Assembly: GCA_023435265.1 (NCBI GenBank)
Contig: JAEYRZ010000062.1
Span: 1-43,218 of the forward strand
Length of the DNA stretch: 43,218 nucleotides
Direction of reading: 5' to 3'
Origin: Pseudomonadota bacterium
GTDB lineage: Bacteria > Desulfobacterota > Desulfobacteria > Desulfobacterales > Desulfosarcinaceae
Part shown: positions 16,324 through 24,485 of the stretch, piece after piece
Layout of the letters: every line of letters begins with the position of its first letter
How positions within the stretch are numbered: position 1 is the stretch's first letter
Made by a program: the position numbers and the translations under genes
The notes under the pieces: generated by a model
Database searches by the model: none
What the model saw: only the letters and a program-made list of their open reading frames with translations
What the model was told of the DNA's origin: nothing

Positions 16324-17628
16324 TCACATCTGCGCCTTGGGGGAGGCGCTCGGCGCGCGTCTGTGCAACCCACGCCGGGCCACCTCCCGGCCGGCCTTTT
16401 TAAAGGCCCGTGCGGCCAGGTCCAAAGGCATCCGGGCGCAGCCTGCGGCTTCGATGAGGCCCGGCAACGGGTCATAGCGCTTGAATTCGTCGAAATGGAC
16501 CGCCGGCCCGAAGTCCTTCAGAAAAGCGAACAGGGCCCGCCTCCGGCTCGGCAGCCGCCAGCGCGCTTCGGCCACCGCTTCGCGGGCCGTCTTTCCGGAA
16601 AGATGTTGGACCAGGGCATTGATGTCACCGCGCAGCCAGCGTTCGGTGACCCCCGTGCGGTAGTTGAGCGGGTATGCGGCAAGGGGTTTTCCGGCATACA
16701 GCCGGTACACCAGGTACGGGAAATTGAGTCCCGCGTCCAGGCTCAGGGCTGTCGAGGCCTGGAATCGCCCGTTGATTTCCATGAGCACATAGTGGTCCGC
16801 CGCCTCGTCAAACTTGAATTCGACCATGGCGATGCCGTGCCACTCGATCGCTCTCAGCATGCGGGTGACATATTCTTTGAGGCGGGGGTCGAGCGCGAGG
16901 CTTTCGCGCACCACGCTCACGCCCCCGGTCAGCGGCACCTCCCGATGGCGCCGGTAGGGAAACATGGCCACGGGCCGGCCGCGGTCGAACAGGGCGCTGA
17001 CACAAACCCCGCTTCCGCGGACATATTCCTGGATCAGCGGCAGGCTGCCCCCGGCGCTTGCCGATTCCAGCAAAGCGACCAGTTGCGCCCGCGTTTGGGC
17101 ATATTTGACTTTGTAGCCGAGCCGATTCCGCGTTTCGGCATGCAGGTAATTGCCCCTCGGCTTGAGGGCCACCGGGAAGCGAAAGCCGCGCGTGCCCTCC
17201 AGCGCCTCCTGCAGCGTGCGCGGATAGAGCGTTCTGGGCACCGGAACGCCGGTTCTACCGGCCAGCGCGACCGTCTTGAGCTTGTCGATGGCGATCTCGA
17301 GCACGCTCGATTCCGGGGCCGCTAGTGTGCAGATGCTTTCGATCCTGCCCCGAAACGCATCCAGCGCCACGAGCGTCGATTCGATGGCCGGGATGATCAT
17401 CCCCACCCGGTGGCGCGCAACGATCCGGACAATGTCGTCGATGAAGGCGTTCACGCCGACGGCAGGCGATCGGTACACGGCGGTTTCCCTGGCAAAGCGG
17501 GAGTGAAACCCGATGTTGTGCATTTCGGAACTCGCCGCGACGACCGGCACACCTTCAAGGCCCAGGCCGCGGATAACCGCCAGGCCTTGATGCTGGTCGG
17601 CTCCGGTAACCAACACTTTTGGGGACAT
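16324..17628 (-). CDS. ATP-grasp family carboxylate-amine/thiol ligase
   Basis: This 434-residue protein begins MSPKVLVTGADQHQGLAVIR, a pre-ATP-grasp Rossmann half. The ATP-grasp core follows: DKLKTVALAGRTGVPVPRT, FPVALKPRG (ATP-binding Lys) and MVEFKFDE...YVLMEINGRFQAS with the Mg-binding Glu/Asn pair. Such enzymes join a carboxylate to an amine through an acyl-phosphate. The substrate is unclear; the closest look is to CarB-like stand-alone ATP-grasp proteins. A good GAGGAG ribosome site supports the ATG at 17628 even though the start lies 74 bases inside the upstream metallophosphoesterase gene. It is convergent with the kinase gene, 19 bases apart, without an obvious terminator. Confidence 0.85.
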   Translation of the reverse strand: MSPKVLVTGADQHQGLAVIRGLGLEGVPVVAASSEMHNIGFHSRFARETAVYRSPAVGVNAFIDDIVRIVARHRVGMIIPAIESTLVALDAFRGRIESICTLAAPESSVLEIAIDKLKTVALAGRTGVPVPRTLYPRTLQEALEGTRGFRFPVALKPRGNYLHAETRNRLGYKVKYAQTRAQLVALLESASAGGSLPLIQEYVRGSGVCVSALFDRGRPVAMFPYRRHREVPLTGGVSVVRESLALDPRLKEYVTRMLRAIEWHGIAMVEFKFDEAADHYVLMEINGRFQASTALSLDAGLNFPYLVYRLYAGKPLAAYPLNYRTGVTERWLRGDINALVQHLSGKTAREAVAEARWRLPSRRRALFAFLKDFGPAVHFDEFKRYDPLPGLIEAAGCARMPLDLAARAFKKAGREVARRGLHRRAPSASPKAQM

Positions 17629-18415
17629 ATATACTCCTCGCGGCCGCTTTCACGCGTAGAACGATCGTCTCCAGGGCGAACTGGAACCGCCCCCGGCCCA
17701 GATCGGTTGCGATCCGGTGCTGGGTGTTGACCAGCGCCATGCGCCGCTTGGGATAGGGCACGCGCATGAATCGCGCCGAGTGCGCGGCGGGGTTGAAAAT
17801 GGTGTAGGTGGCACGGTAGTCGGACCGGCGCGGGTGCCCGACACTGCCAGGATTGATGAAATAAAAATGATCGGGATGGAACGCCGCCGCCGCGGCGGTG
17901 CGCTCCTGCACCCGCTCGTCCGTGGTGATCTCCACGACGCCGGCGCCGTGCGTGTGCCCGGTGAAGCAGAAGCGCGTCCGGCGCCAGACAGCCCGGATGA
18001 CATGATATTCCTCGAGAAAATCATCCGGGGTCCTGAGATAATCCACCGCATTGCCCCAGCGCGAATGCAGCATCAGGATATGCGGTTCGGGATTGAGATG
18101 ACCGGGCAGCCCGCGCAGGAACTGCCGCTCCTCCTCGGTGAGCTGGGTCCGGGCCAGGCTGAGCGTGCTTTTCGCAATCGGCCCGCAGTTTTCGATGGGC
18201 AGCTCCCCGGCCGCGATCATGTCGTGATTGCCTTTCACGGTCGGAATCCCGGCTTTCCTCAACAGGTGCAGGGTCTCGCGCGGCAGGGCGTTGTAGCCCA
18301 CGATATCGCCGAGGCAGAAAATGCGGGTGATCCCCTTGCGCCGGATGTCGTCCAGGACACGCTGCAGCGCATACGGATTGGCATGGATGTCGGATATGAC
18401 GGCGATGGTCTCCAT
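17555..18415 (-). CDS. Calcineurin-like metallophosphoesterase (YfcE/MJ0936-like)
   Basis: This 286-residue protein starts METIAVISDIHANPYALQ. The metal ligands are visible: D9 and H11 (DIHAN), D37 (GDIVGYN), N63/H64 (GNHD), the later LMLHSRWG and GHTH. This is the single-domain phosphodiesterase family with diverse nucleotide or sugar-phosphate substrates. The C-terminal 25 residues or so are Arg/Pro-rich and overlap the start of the ATP-grasp gene by 74 bases in another frame, an unusually long overlap that suggests read-on after loss of an earlier stop. The two genes are probably co-transcribed. Confidence 0.88.
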   Translation of the reverse strand: METIAVISDIHANPYALQRVLDDIRRKGITRIFCLGDIVGYNALPRETLHLLRKAGIPTVKGNHDMIAAGELPIENCGPIAKSTLSLARTQLTEEERQFLRGLPGHLNPEPHILMLHSRWGNAVDYLRTPDDFLEEYHVIRAVWRRTRFCFTGHTHGAGVVEITTDERVQERTAAAAAFHPDHFYFINPGSVGHPRRSDYRATYTIFNPAAHSARFMRVPYPKRRMALVNTQHRIATDLGRGRFQFALETIVLRVKAAARSIYVPKSVGYRSRPASRPGGYPRPGP

Positions 18416-18935
18416 CCACCATGTCCTTTATTGACGGCACCGTAAATAGTCCAATCTCTGTGTTGGGCTTCATCCCGTTGTCCCTGCGGCGTTCTCAGTA
18501 CGCCTCGGGAAACGGGGTCGCGTTGCCTTGACCTTGAACTTTTTACGGAGCCGTCCGGCTTGAGACTTCTTACGAATTCATCAACAATGTTACGGGTTAA
18601 GTGTTAAGTGTTAAGCGCGGATTCGGTAGATTCAAAATAAAAACAGATAGTAACCCTTGCTTGACACTTAACGGCGCAAACTTGATACGGTCGCAAAAAG
18701 GTGCGTTAACGACCTTTTTAAATAGGTTTTTGGGGTGCTGATGTTCCAGGCCTCGAGCGCGGGGAAGATCAACTGCAAGCGCATGTGCGTTATGTAGATG
18801 CATAAGCATCATTGCTCGGAATGCAAAATTCTCCCCTGCGCGTTCCGCCTTCGTCGGCCGCGGTTCCATGCGGCTTGCACTCCGATCGTTTTTTATCTAT
18901 TGCTCTGACATTTTTCAGAATGCGGGGGGAATTCC
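18416..18935. other. 520-base intergenic region with short repeats and a weak symmetric hairpin
   Basis: I see no credible gene. It separates divergent transcripts. It holds a triple TTAAGTG-type direct repeat at 18597-18615 with an inverted partner CACTTAAC at 18665-18672. A near-symmetric element has AAAAAGGT at 18695-18702, a 9-base spacer, then ACCTTTTT at 18712-18719. A 90-codon minus-strand frame at 18597-18869 has no ribosome site or recognisable content. The AT-richer composition differs from the flanking genes, consistent with a decayed insertion. Confidence 0.4.
18875..18903 (+). promoter_or_regulatory. Candidate sigma-70 promoter of the amidinotransferase-fold gene
   Basis: TTGCAC at 18875-18880 and TATTGC at 18898-18903 are 17 bases apart, and the start codon follows 32 bases later. 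It is a moderate match to the consensus. Confidence 0.4.
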
Positions 18936-19880
18936 ATGTCCAGCGAGCACGATATCGATGCGCTGCCCGGGGAGCGGTGGTTTCCGGATGAATCGACCTT
19001 CGAGGAGGATTTGCCGCGTTACTGGGGCGATTGGGGCGTGGATTCCGAGGTCGCCCCGCTCAAGGCCGTTCTGATGCGCCGGCCCGGCCCGGAGGTGGAA
19101 CACTTCGATCCGCGGGCCAATCGCTTCAGCGAGGCGCCGCTCGATCCCGATCTTCTGCGCAGGCAGCACGACGAGCTGGCCCGGGTGTACCGCAGCCACG
19201 GCGTCGACGTGCATTACGTGGGGGAGCAGCGCACGGACCGGCCCAATGCGGTCTTCTGCCGCGACCTGATGTTCATGACCCCCGAAGGCGCCATCGTCGG
19301 CCGGCCCGGCATGGCCGCGCGGCGCGGCGAAGAACGCTACCTGGCCCTTGCGCTCGCCCGGCTGGGCGTGCCCATCGTGCGCACCATCACCGGAGACGGC
19401 ATCTTCGAGGGCGCCAATGCCATGTGGGTCGACCGCCGCACGGTGATTCTGGCCACCAGCAGCCGGGCCAACCGCTCGGGCTGCGAGCAGGTTGCGGGCG
19501 AACTGACCCGCATGGGCGTGACCCAGATCATCCCCATGCAGATCCCTTATTCCAACATCCATATCGACGGCATCCTGAACATGGCGGCCGAGGATGCGGC
19601 CGTGCTGCACGCCGCCCAGGTCCCGTACGATGTCTGCGCCGCCCTGCGGAAAAAGGGCATCCGGCTGCTGGAAGCCCCTTCGCTCACGGAAGTGCGCGAT
19701 ACGTTCGCGACCAACTTCGTGGCCCTGCGGCCCGGCCTGGTCGTCCAGCCGGACGCCAACCCGCGCTGCCGGCATCTGCTGGAGGAAAACGGGATCGAGG
19801 TGATCTCCCTGGATGTCTCGGAGATCATCAAGGGCCGCGGGGCGATCCACTGCGTGACGGCTTTTCTCAAACGCGGATAG
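18936..19880 (+). CDS. Amidinotransferase/arginine deiminase-fold hydrolase
   Basis: This 314-residue protein of the guanidino-group-modifying superfamily carries the catalytic set: D110 (FCRDLMF), E158 (GDGIFEGANAMW), H209 (NIHIDG) and nucleophile C306 (RGAIHCVTAFL) near the C-terminus. The family includes arginine deiminase, dimethylarginine dimethylaminohydrolase and amidinotransferases. The size is nearer to DDAH or small ADI-like enzymes than to classical 400-residue arginine deiminase, and no ornithine carbamoyltransferase or carbamate kinase gene is nearby. The substrate is therefore open; hydrolysis of arginine or a guanidino compound is the best guess. A GGGGGA ribosome site precedes the ATG. 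It is convergent with the ATPase gene, 18 bases apart. Confidence 0.85.
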   Translation: MSSEHDIDALPGERWFPDESTFEEDLPRYWGDWGVDSEVAPLKAVLMRRPGPEVEHFDPRANRFSEAPLDPDLLRRQHDELARVYRSHGVDVHYVGEQRTDRPNAVFCRDLMFMTPEGAIVGRPGMAARRGEERYLALALARLGVPIVRTITGDGIFEGANAMWVDRRTVILATSSRANRSGCEQVAGELTRMGVTQIIPMQIPYSNIHIDGILNMAAEDAAVLHAAQVPYDVCAALRKKGIRLLEAPSLTEVRDTFATNFVALRPGLVVQPDANPRCRHLLEENGIEVISLDVSEIIKGRGAIHCVTAFLKRG

Positions 19881-19898
19881 ATGCGTTCCGGCGAACGC

Positions 19899-21386
19899 TC
19901 AACGCCGGCGCCCTCCGAAAATGCCGCCCAGCACACCGCGCAGGATCTGGCGTCCGATCTGGCTTCCAACCGTGCGCGCCGCCTGTTTGGCCATGGCTTC
20001 GACCATGCCCTGCCGGCGCCCGCTGCCCCACAGCACGTCTGACAGCACGCTCCCGCGCGCTTGCGCTTTTTCCTTCCCGCCGGGTTTTGCCGCGGCGGCG
20101 GCCGGTTCCGGCGCCGCGGTCCGCCGCGACAGGATCTCGTGCGCCGACTCGCGGTCGACGGGTACATCGTACCGCCCGCCGATGGGGCTGCGCCCCCGCA
20201 CGGCGGCCCGTTCTTCCGGCGTGAGCACCCCCATGCGGCAGCGCGGCGGGCAGATCAGCGTGCGCTCCACCGGCATGGGCACCCCTTTTTCCTGGAGCGT
20301 GGAGACCAGGGCCTCGCCTACCGCCAGCTGCGCGATGACGGCAGCCACGTCCAGCCCCGGATTGGCCACGAACGTCTCTGCGGCGCTGCGCACGGCCTTC
20401 TGATCGCGCGGCGTAAAAGCCCGGAGCGCGTGTTGAATGCGGTTGCCGAGCTGGCCCAGAATGTCGCCGGGGATGTCGTCCGGCGACTGGGTGCAGAAAT
20501 AGACGCCGACGCCCTTGGAGCGGATGATCCGCACCACCTGCTCGACCCGCTGGACGAGCGCGGGCGGCGCATCGTCGAACAGCAGGTGCGCCTCGTCGAA
20601 GAAGAATACCAGCCTGGGCCGGTCGGAATCGCCCACTTCGGGCAGGGTTTCGAACAGTTCGGAGAGCATCCACAGCAGGAAACTCGCATAAAGACGCGGT
20701 TTGAGAATCAGCTGCTCGGCGCAAAGGATGCTGATGATGCCGCGCCCGCCGAGATCGGTCCGCAAAAGATCGTTCAGTTCCAGCGCCGGTTCGCCGAAAA
20801 AGTGCGCTGCGCCTTCGCGCTCCAGCGACAACAGGGCCCGCTGGATGGCGGCCACCGACTGCGCGCCGACCAGCCCGTAGCGGGTGGAAACTTCTTTGCG
20901 GCGCTCGGCGACCAGCCCCAAAAGGGCGCGCAGGTCGGAGAGATCGAGCAGCAGCAGGCCTTCCTCGTCGGCCAGCTTGAATGCGATGTCCAGCACGCCC
21001 GACTGGGTGTCGTTCAATTCGAGCATCCGGCCGAGCAGGGTGGGGCCCACTTCGCTGATCGTCGTGCGTACCGGGTGTCCGCTGCGTCCGTAAAGGTCCC
21101 AGAACAGCACCGGGTTTCCTTCGTTGGCGTAGCCTTCGATGCCGATCGCGGCGACGCGCTGGCGGATCTTGTCGCCGGCGCTGCCCGCCGCGGCCAGCCC
21201 GGCGAGATCGCCTTTCACGTCGGCCAGGAAGACCGGCACGCCCAGGCGCGAGAAGCCCTCGGCCAGCACCATCAGCGAAACGCTCTTGCCGGTGCCCGTG
21301 GCCCCGGCGATCAGGCCGTGGCGGTTGCCGTAACGCGCCAGCAGATGAACGGGTTTGTCTCCCTTGCCGATCAGTATCCGGTCCAT
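19899..21386 (-). CDS. HerA-like/DUF853 (YjgR family) P-loop ATPase
   Basis: This 495-residue protein has Walker A GATGTGKS at 28-35, Walker B LVFFFDEAHLLF, an SPDDIPGDILGQLGNRIQHALRAFTP motif and a C-terminal GRQILRGVLGGIFGGRRR tail. This is the DUF853/YjgR branch of HerA/FtsK-type ATPases, whose role is unknown; a DNA-processing or helicase-like role has been suggested. The ATG at 21386 is preferred because AAAGGAG lies seven bases upstream; a GTG two codons earlier abuts the ribosome site. An Ala/Lys-rich linker near residue 430 separates the ATPase domain from the tail. Confidence 0.9.
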   Translation of the reverse strand: MDRILIGKGDKPVHLLARYGNRHGLIAGATGTGKSVSLMVLAEGFSRLGVPVFLADVKGDLAGLAAAGSAGDKIRQRVAAIGIEGYANEGNPVLFWDLYGRSGHPVRTTISEVGPTLLGRMLELNDTQSGVLDIAFKLADEEGLLLLDLSDLRALLGLVAERRKEVSTRYGLVGAQSVAAIQRALLSLEREGAAHFFGEPALELNDLLRTDLGGRGIISILCAEQLILKPRLYASFLLWMLSELFETLPEVGDSDRPRLVFFFDEAHLLFDDAPPALVQRVEQVVRIIRSKGVGVYFCTQSPDDIPGDILGQLGNRIQHALRAFTPRDQKAVRSAAETFVANPGLDVAAVIAQLAVGEALVSTLQEKGVPMPVERTLICPPRCRMGVLTPEERAAVRGRSPIGGRYDVPVDRESAHEILSRRTAAPEPAAAAAKPGGKEKAQARGSVLSDVLWGSGRRQGMVEAMAKQAARTVGSQIGRQILRGVLGGIFGGRRR

Positions 21387-21496
21387 GGCCACACTCCTTT
21401 AAGGGCATTGAAAACGCCGAAAGCAGTAAATACGACTGTACGGCGGGCGGAAGTCAAACGCAAATTCAAAGAAGATGTCAGGGAAAGGTCACGCAT

Positions 21497-21880
21497 TCAC
21501 ACGGCATACTGGGCAATGCCGTTGCCGAACGACCAGTTCTCTTTGCGGACCTCCACGAGATTGATGAGGACATCCTCCGGGCGCACGCCGAGTTCCCGGT
21601 GCAACCCCTCCGCCACCGCCTGGTAGAAGGCCTTCTTCATTTCCAGGGTGCGCCCTTCGTTCAGCGTGACCTGAATGACGACCAGCCCGTCTGTCCGGGT
21701 GATCCCCAGATACCCGGAATCATAGACCAGCGTATGATGATCGTGTTCGGTGATGATCTGGAAGTTGTCGTGTTCCGGGACATTGATCGTATCGACCATG
21801 GCCCGGTAAACGATCTCGCCGGCCTTGCGGCCGAATCCTTCGGGCCTGCCCTTCAAAAATGCGATCCGAACGAGCGGCAT
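21497..21880 (-). CDS. Tautomerase-superfamily enzyme
   Basis: This 127-residue protein is read from the ATG at 21880, after an AAGGAG. MPLVRIAFLKGR places a proline directly after the initiator Met, as needed for the catalytic Pro1 of the 4-oxalocrotonate tautomerase/MSAD superfamily. The size suggests a fused beta-alpha-beta pair, as in MSAD or MIF-like members rather than 62-residue 4-OT. The frame continues 32 codons upstream, but that sequence is the decayed GNAT region. The substrate is unknown. Confidence 0.85.
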   Translation of the reverse strand: MPLVRIAFLKGRPEGFGRKAGEIVYRAMVDTINVPEHDNFQIITEHDHHTLVYDSGYLGITRTDGLVVIQVTLNEGRTLEMKKAFYQAVAEGLHRELGVRPEDVLINLVEVRKENWSFGNGIAQYAV

Positions 21881-21964
21881 GCTGACTCCTTTCGCAATGC
21901 GAATACACCGCGCACCAACCCAGCCTGCCAGGTCTCCCCGCCACCTGCCGGGCCAGCCGCCGAT

Positions 21965-22162
21965 CCGGGCAGCCAACCGGCTGCATCCAGCAGGCCGATC
22001 ACCGTATGGTGCGCTTCGGTCTTGATTTTAAACCAGCGGGGTCATGCTCTCCGGAGCACGCGGGGCGTAATCGTAGAGCGCTGTGGAATCGACGATGGCC
22101 TCGTTCAGGATGTCGAGGATGGCATCGGCATGCGCTTCAAACGTGCAGAAGGCGAATTGCAT
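21965..22162 (-). pseudogene. Frameshifted, truncated GNAT acetyltransferase remnant
   Basis: From the ATG at 22162 the frame reads MQFAFCTFEAHADAILDI..., nearly the same as the N-terminus of the intact GNAT at 24486-25022 (MQFILCTYEVHADAILDI). After APESMT a one-base insertion produces a stop at 22028-22030. In the shifted frame the homology resumes (RWFKIKTEA...VIGLLDAAGWL against MIRWFQSKA...VIGAVDAAGRL). It then ends near 21965, where the tautomerase upstream region begins. About two thirds of the gene is missing. It is a dead paralog from a local duplication. Confidence 0.85.
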
Positions 22163-22339
22163 GGTTCACCCCAGTTCTTGGTAGCCTTTTCGGCCCTGGA
22201 ATTCAAGTCGGGAGATTCCCGGGGGTGGCGAGAAGATCTCATACCTGCCGCAAGCCGGAGGGCGACGGCGGATCGCCGCCGCCCTGACTTCACTCGACGG
22301 GTCTCTTCCTGAGATTGCCGCAGTTTGGATGGTTGATTT

Positions 22340-22975
22340 TCAATGGCCGTGTTTTTCATTTGAAACGGCACTTGCATGCGTTCCGCGAGCACCGGCCGGC
22401 GCCGTTTCATGATGTAGTCCTTCCACGAAATGCACGTATGCGACGTAGGCCGCGACATATTCCCGTCCGGCTTCGACGCTCTCATCTTTATGCGCTTTGG
22501 CCTTGTTCACGCGTGTAAAGCGGGCGTGTATCGCCTCCTCCACGGAGTGGGCGATCTTGCGTGCAAGTGGATCAACGGAACCCTGTTCGAGGGCCGCATC
22601 CGCTGCGGCCACCGGTGGTTCGATCGTGCCGGCGGCCTTGAGTCCTTCAAAAGGGGCGCCCTCACCCGCGCGATGCAAACGGATCAAAGTTTCAAAGAAA
22701 TAATGATCGGCGACTTCCTTTACTTCCTGCCCCCTGTTTCTTACGGCGAGTGTCTTCTGGAAGGCGGCTTCAACTTGCGCTTCATCTCCCTTTTTCACCC
22801 ACTTGAGCACCGGAGTTACGTCACCCCGGCTCAGGGCAGCCGCCGCATCCGTCACCACAGGACCGTCCAGCGTATCGCAGTGGGCCAGGGCCGAACCCGG
22901 CATTGCGCCCCAGCTCAATCCCAAGGCGAAGAGGGCGATCCATGCGATTTTAGTCGATGATCTTTTTTTCTTCAT
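22340..22975 (-). CDS. DUF6448-family exported protein
   Basis: This 211-residue protein starts at the ATG at 22975 with AAGGAG upstream. A signal peptide (about 1-32, cleavage near ALAHC) precedes AHCDTLDGPVVTDAAAALSRGDVTPVLKWVKKGDE and later HYFFETLIRLHRAGEGAPFEGLK. I recognise these as the conserved blocks of the DUF6448 family, which has no assigned function. The end is His-rich (HHETAP...NEKHGH) and might bind metal. It lies 16 bases after the TetR gene on the same strand, so it is probably in the TetR transcript and under its control. Confidence 0.82.
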   Translation of the reverse strand: MKKKRSSTKIAWIALFALGLSWGAMPGSALAHCDTLDGPVVTDAAAALSRGDVTPVLKWVKKGDEAQVEAAFQKTLAVRNRGQEVKEVADHYFFETLIRLHRAGEGAPFEGLKAAGTIEPPVAAADAALEQGSVDPLARKIAHSVEEAIHARFTRVNKAKAHKDESVEAGREYVAAYVAYVHFVEGLHHETAPAGARGTHASAVSNEKHGH

Positions 22976-22991
22976 GTCGATCTCCTTTCAG

Positions 22992-23633
22992 TTAAAGTAC
23001 GGCCGGACCAGGCACGCCGGCCTTGCCGACACCATTGTCTGCGGCGATGCCTCGCATGAATGCGGGCCAGGCATTACCGACATGTCCGATCATATCGAAG
23101 CCATCCTCGAAAGTGCTGCCCAGGACTGCGGCAGGCAGCAGCAGGCCCAGAAACATGACCGCTGCCGTTGCGGGAACGACCTCCGCACGAATCGCGCCTT
23201 GCCCTCGGCCTTCCTCTATGATGTCCTCCAGTTCGTTCAGATAGCGGCGGATGATTGCCGCGATCCTGGTTTTTCGATCCGGATGGCCGGCGTAAATCCC
23301 GTCGGACAACACGATGTACGGAATGGCAGGATTCTCGCTCAACATACGCGCGTGTCGCATCGCAAGCGATTCGAGGCGGCGCAGCGGATCCGTGGTTTCC
23401 TTCCTGACCAGCGACACATTGGCCAGAAGTCGCTTTTGGATTAATTCCAGGATCGCGTCCAGCACATCGTCTTTGCTCCTGAAGTGCCGGTAGAGGGCCG
23501 AGGGCACGATTCCGACGCGCTCCGCGATCGCCTGGATGCTGAGGCCGTAAACCCCATGCGCCCCGATCAGTTCCAGGGCCGCCTTTAAGATTTGCTGCTT
23601 TCTGGTTTCAGTTTGGGTTTTCAGGGCTCTCAC
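22992..23633 (-). CDS. TetR/AcrR-family repressor
   Basis: This 213-residue protein starts at a GTG at 23633. The N-terminal helix-turn-helix (RKQQILKAALELIGAHGVYGLSIQAIAERVGIVPSALYRHFRSKDDVLDAIL) is typical of TetR regulators. The C-terminal ligand domain is divergent, so the inducer is unknown. A perfect 22-base palindrome lies in its promoter, 19 bases upstream of the start, arguing for autorepression. It probably controls the downstream DUF6448 gene, and perhaps genes on the other side. Confidence 0.9.
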   Translation of the reverse strand: MRALKTQTETRKQQILKAALELIGAHGVYGLSIQAIAERVGIVPSALYRHFRSKDDVLDAILELIQKRLLANVSLVRKETTDPLRRLESLAMRHARMLSENPAIPYIVLSDGIYAGHPDRKTRIAAIIRRYLNELEDIIEEGRGQGAIRAEVVPATAAVMFLGLLLPAAVLGSTFEDGFDMIGHVGNAWPAFMRGIAADNGVGKAGVPGPAVL

Positions 23634-23651
23634 CGGGAGTTTCCTTTGTGA

Positions 23652-23673
23652 ATTGTGAATTACAATTCACAAT
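23652..23673. promoter_or_regulatory. TetR-type operator palindrome
   Basis: ATTGTGAATT (23652-23661) and AATTCACAAT (23664-23673) form perfect 10-base arms with a 2-base spacer. It overlaps the candidate -10 of the TetR promoter, so binding would repress transcription. Confidence 0.7.
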
Positions 23674-23696
23674 AATCCATGAACGCCTCATGTCAA
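23669..23696 (-). promoter_or_regulatory. Candidate promoter of the TetR gene
   Basis: On the minus strand, TTGACA (23696-23691) and TATTGT (23674-23669) are 16 bases apart. The -35 is a perfect consensus, and the -10 sits at the edge of the operator palindrome. Confidence 0.55.
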
Positions 23697-24006
23697 CAGG
23701 TGAAGAAAGCTGGATCGAGGCCCACCGGCAGGGCCATCTTCGTGGACCAGGACATCCGGCATGCCAAAATCCGGAAGGGCAAACTGCGTACCCGAGAGCG
23801 GAGACTGTTCGCAGGGGAATCTCGAACCGGGGCTTACGCCGGAAGAACCGCGCCGTCATCGACCACGCCCGGCCGGACGGGCCGACAGACCGCGGAAACG
23901 CTCAGCGGCGGGGAGCAGCGGATGTGCGCTACCGTGGTACGAGCGGCATGGAAACGCTTTTCTTTACTGCCCAACTCCCACCAATGCGCCAAAGAACCGG
24001 TCGGGT
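23697..24006. other. Gap of about 310 bases between the TetR region and the GNAT cluster, no gene seen
   Basis: A 119-codon plus-strand frame (23679-24038) has no ribosome site and an Arg/Thr/Ala-rich sequence unlike a folded protein. I see no hairpin, RNA gene or repeat. The region may be remnant coding DNA. Confidence 0.35.
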
Positions 24007-24444
24007 CTAACTTCGAAGGTGCCGCTGCTGCGGCATGATCTCCAGCGCGATGGTGTAATCTTCATACCCCATGGCCCTCCAGAATTGGAGCGCCGCCGTG
24101 TTCCTGCAAAGCACTTCGACCAGCAGCCGCCGCTCCCCCGGCCACAGCGCGTGAAAAAGGATCGCCATGGCCCGCCGGCCGATGCCCTGCCGGCGTCTGC
24201 CGCGGGCCACGAAGAACTGCCGCAGATAGACCTCCTCGGCCGTCACCCGGTACAGGGCATAGGCGACCGCTTCACCCGCCGCTTCGAAGATCACGGCCGT
24301 ATACCCGCCCCTGATCCAGATCTTCATTCTTTGCCGCAACTGAGGGACGGTCATCCGGTTGCGGTGGCCTTCGTCCTGAATCAGCTGGTGGTTCCATTCG
24401 GCCAGAAGATCCAGATCCTTGCGGGTCGCCAATCGATACTGCAT
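24007..24444 (-). CDS. GNAT N-acetyltransferase
   Basis: This 145-residue protein is read from the ATG at 24444 (ribosome site GCAGG). MQYRLATRKDLDLLAEWNHQLIQDEGH is a usual GNAT start. The acetyl-CoA-binding block is YLRQFFVARGRRRQGIGRRAMAIL, with the Q/RxxGxG/A pattern, and the late CRNTAALQFWRAMGYEDYTIALE is the family's helix-strand end. The substrate is unknown. It is the most downstream of five intact GNAT genes on the minus strand; the frame is open far upstream, but that part overlaps the next GNAT gene. Confidence 0.88.
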   Translation of the reverse strand: MQYRLATRKDLDLLAEWNHQLIQDEGHRNRMTVPQLRQRMKIWIRGGYTAVIFEAAGEAVAYALYRVTAEEVYLRQFFVARGRRRQGIGRRAMAILFHALWPGERRLLVEVLCRNTAALQFWRAMGYEDYTIALEIMPQQRHLRS

Positions 24445-24485
24445 CAATCCTGCCCTCGGGCCGTTGCCCGTGAACGCGTCCGGTT

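Noticed and set aside
18695..18719. AAAAAGGT/ACCTTTTT symmetric element as a bidirectional terminator
   Set aside because: The stem is mostly A-T with a 9-base loop, and neither flanking gene ends there.
18597..18869. A 90-codon minus-strand open frame
   Set aside because: No ribosome site, no recognisable domain, and it lies in repeat-containing intergenic DNA.
18936..19880. Classical arginine deiminase (arcA)
   Set aside because: The protein is about 100 residues shorter than typical arginine deiminase and no arcB or arcC neighbour is present; the superfamily is clear but the substrate is not.
23679..24038. A 119-codon plus-strand open frame divergent from the TetR gene
   Set aside because: No ribosome site, biased Arg/Thr/Ala composition, and it overlaps the end of a GNAT gene.
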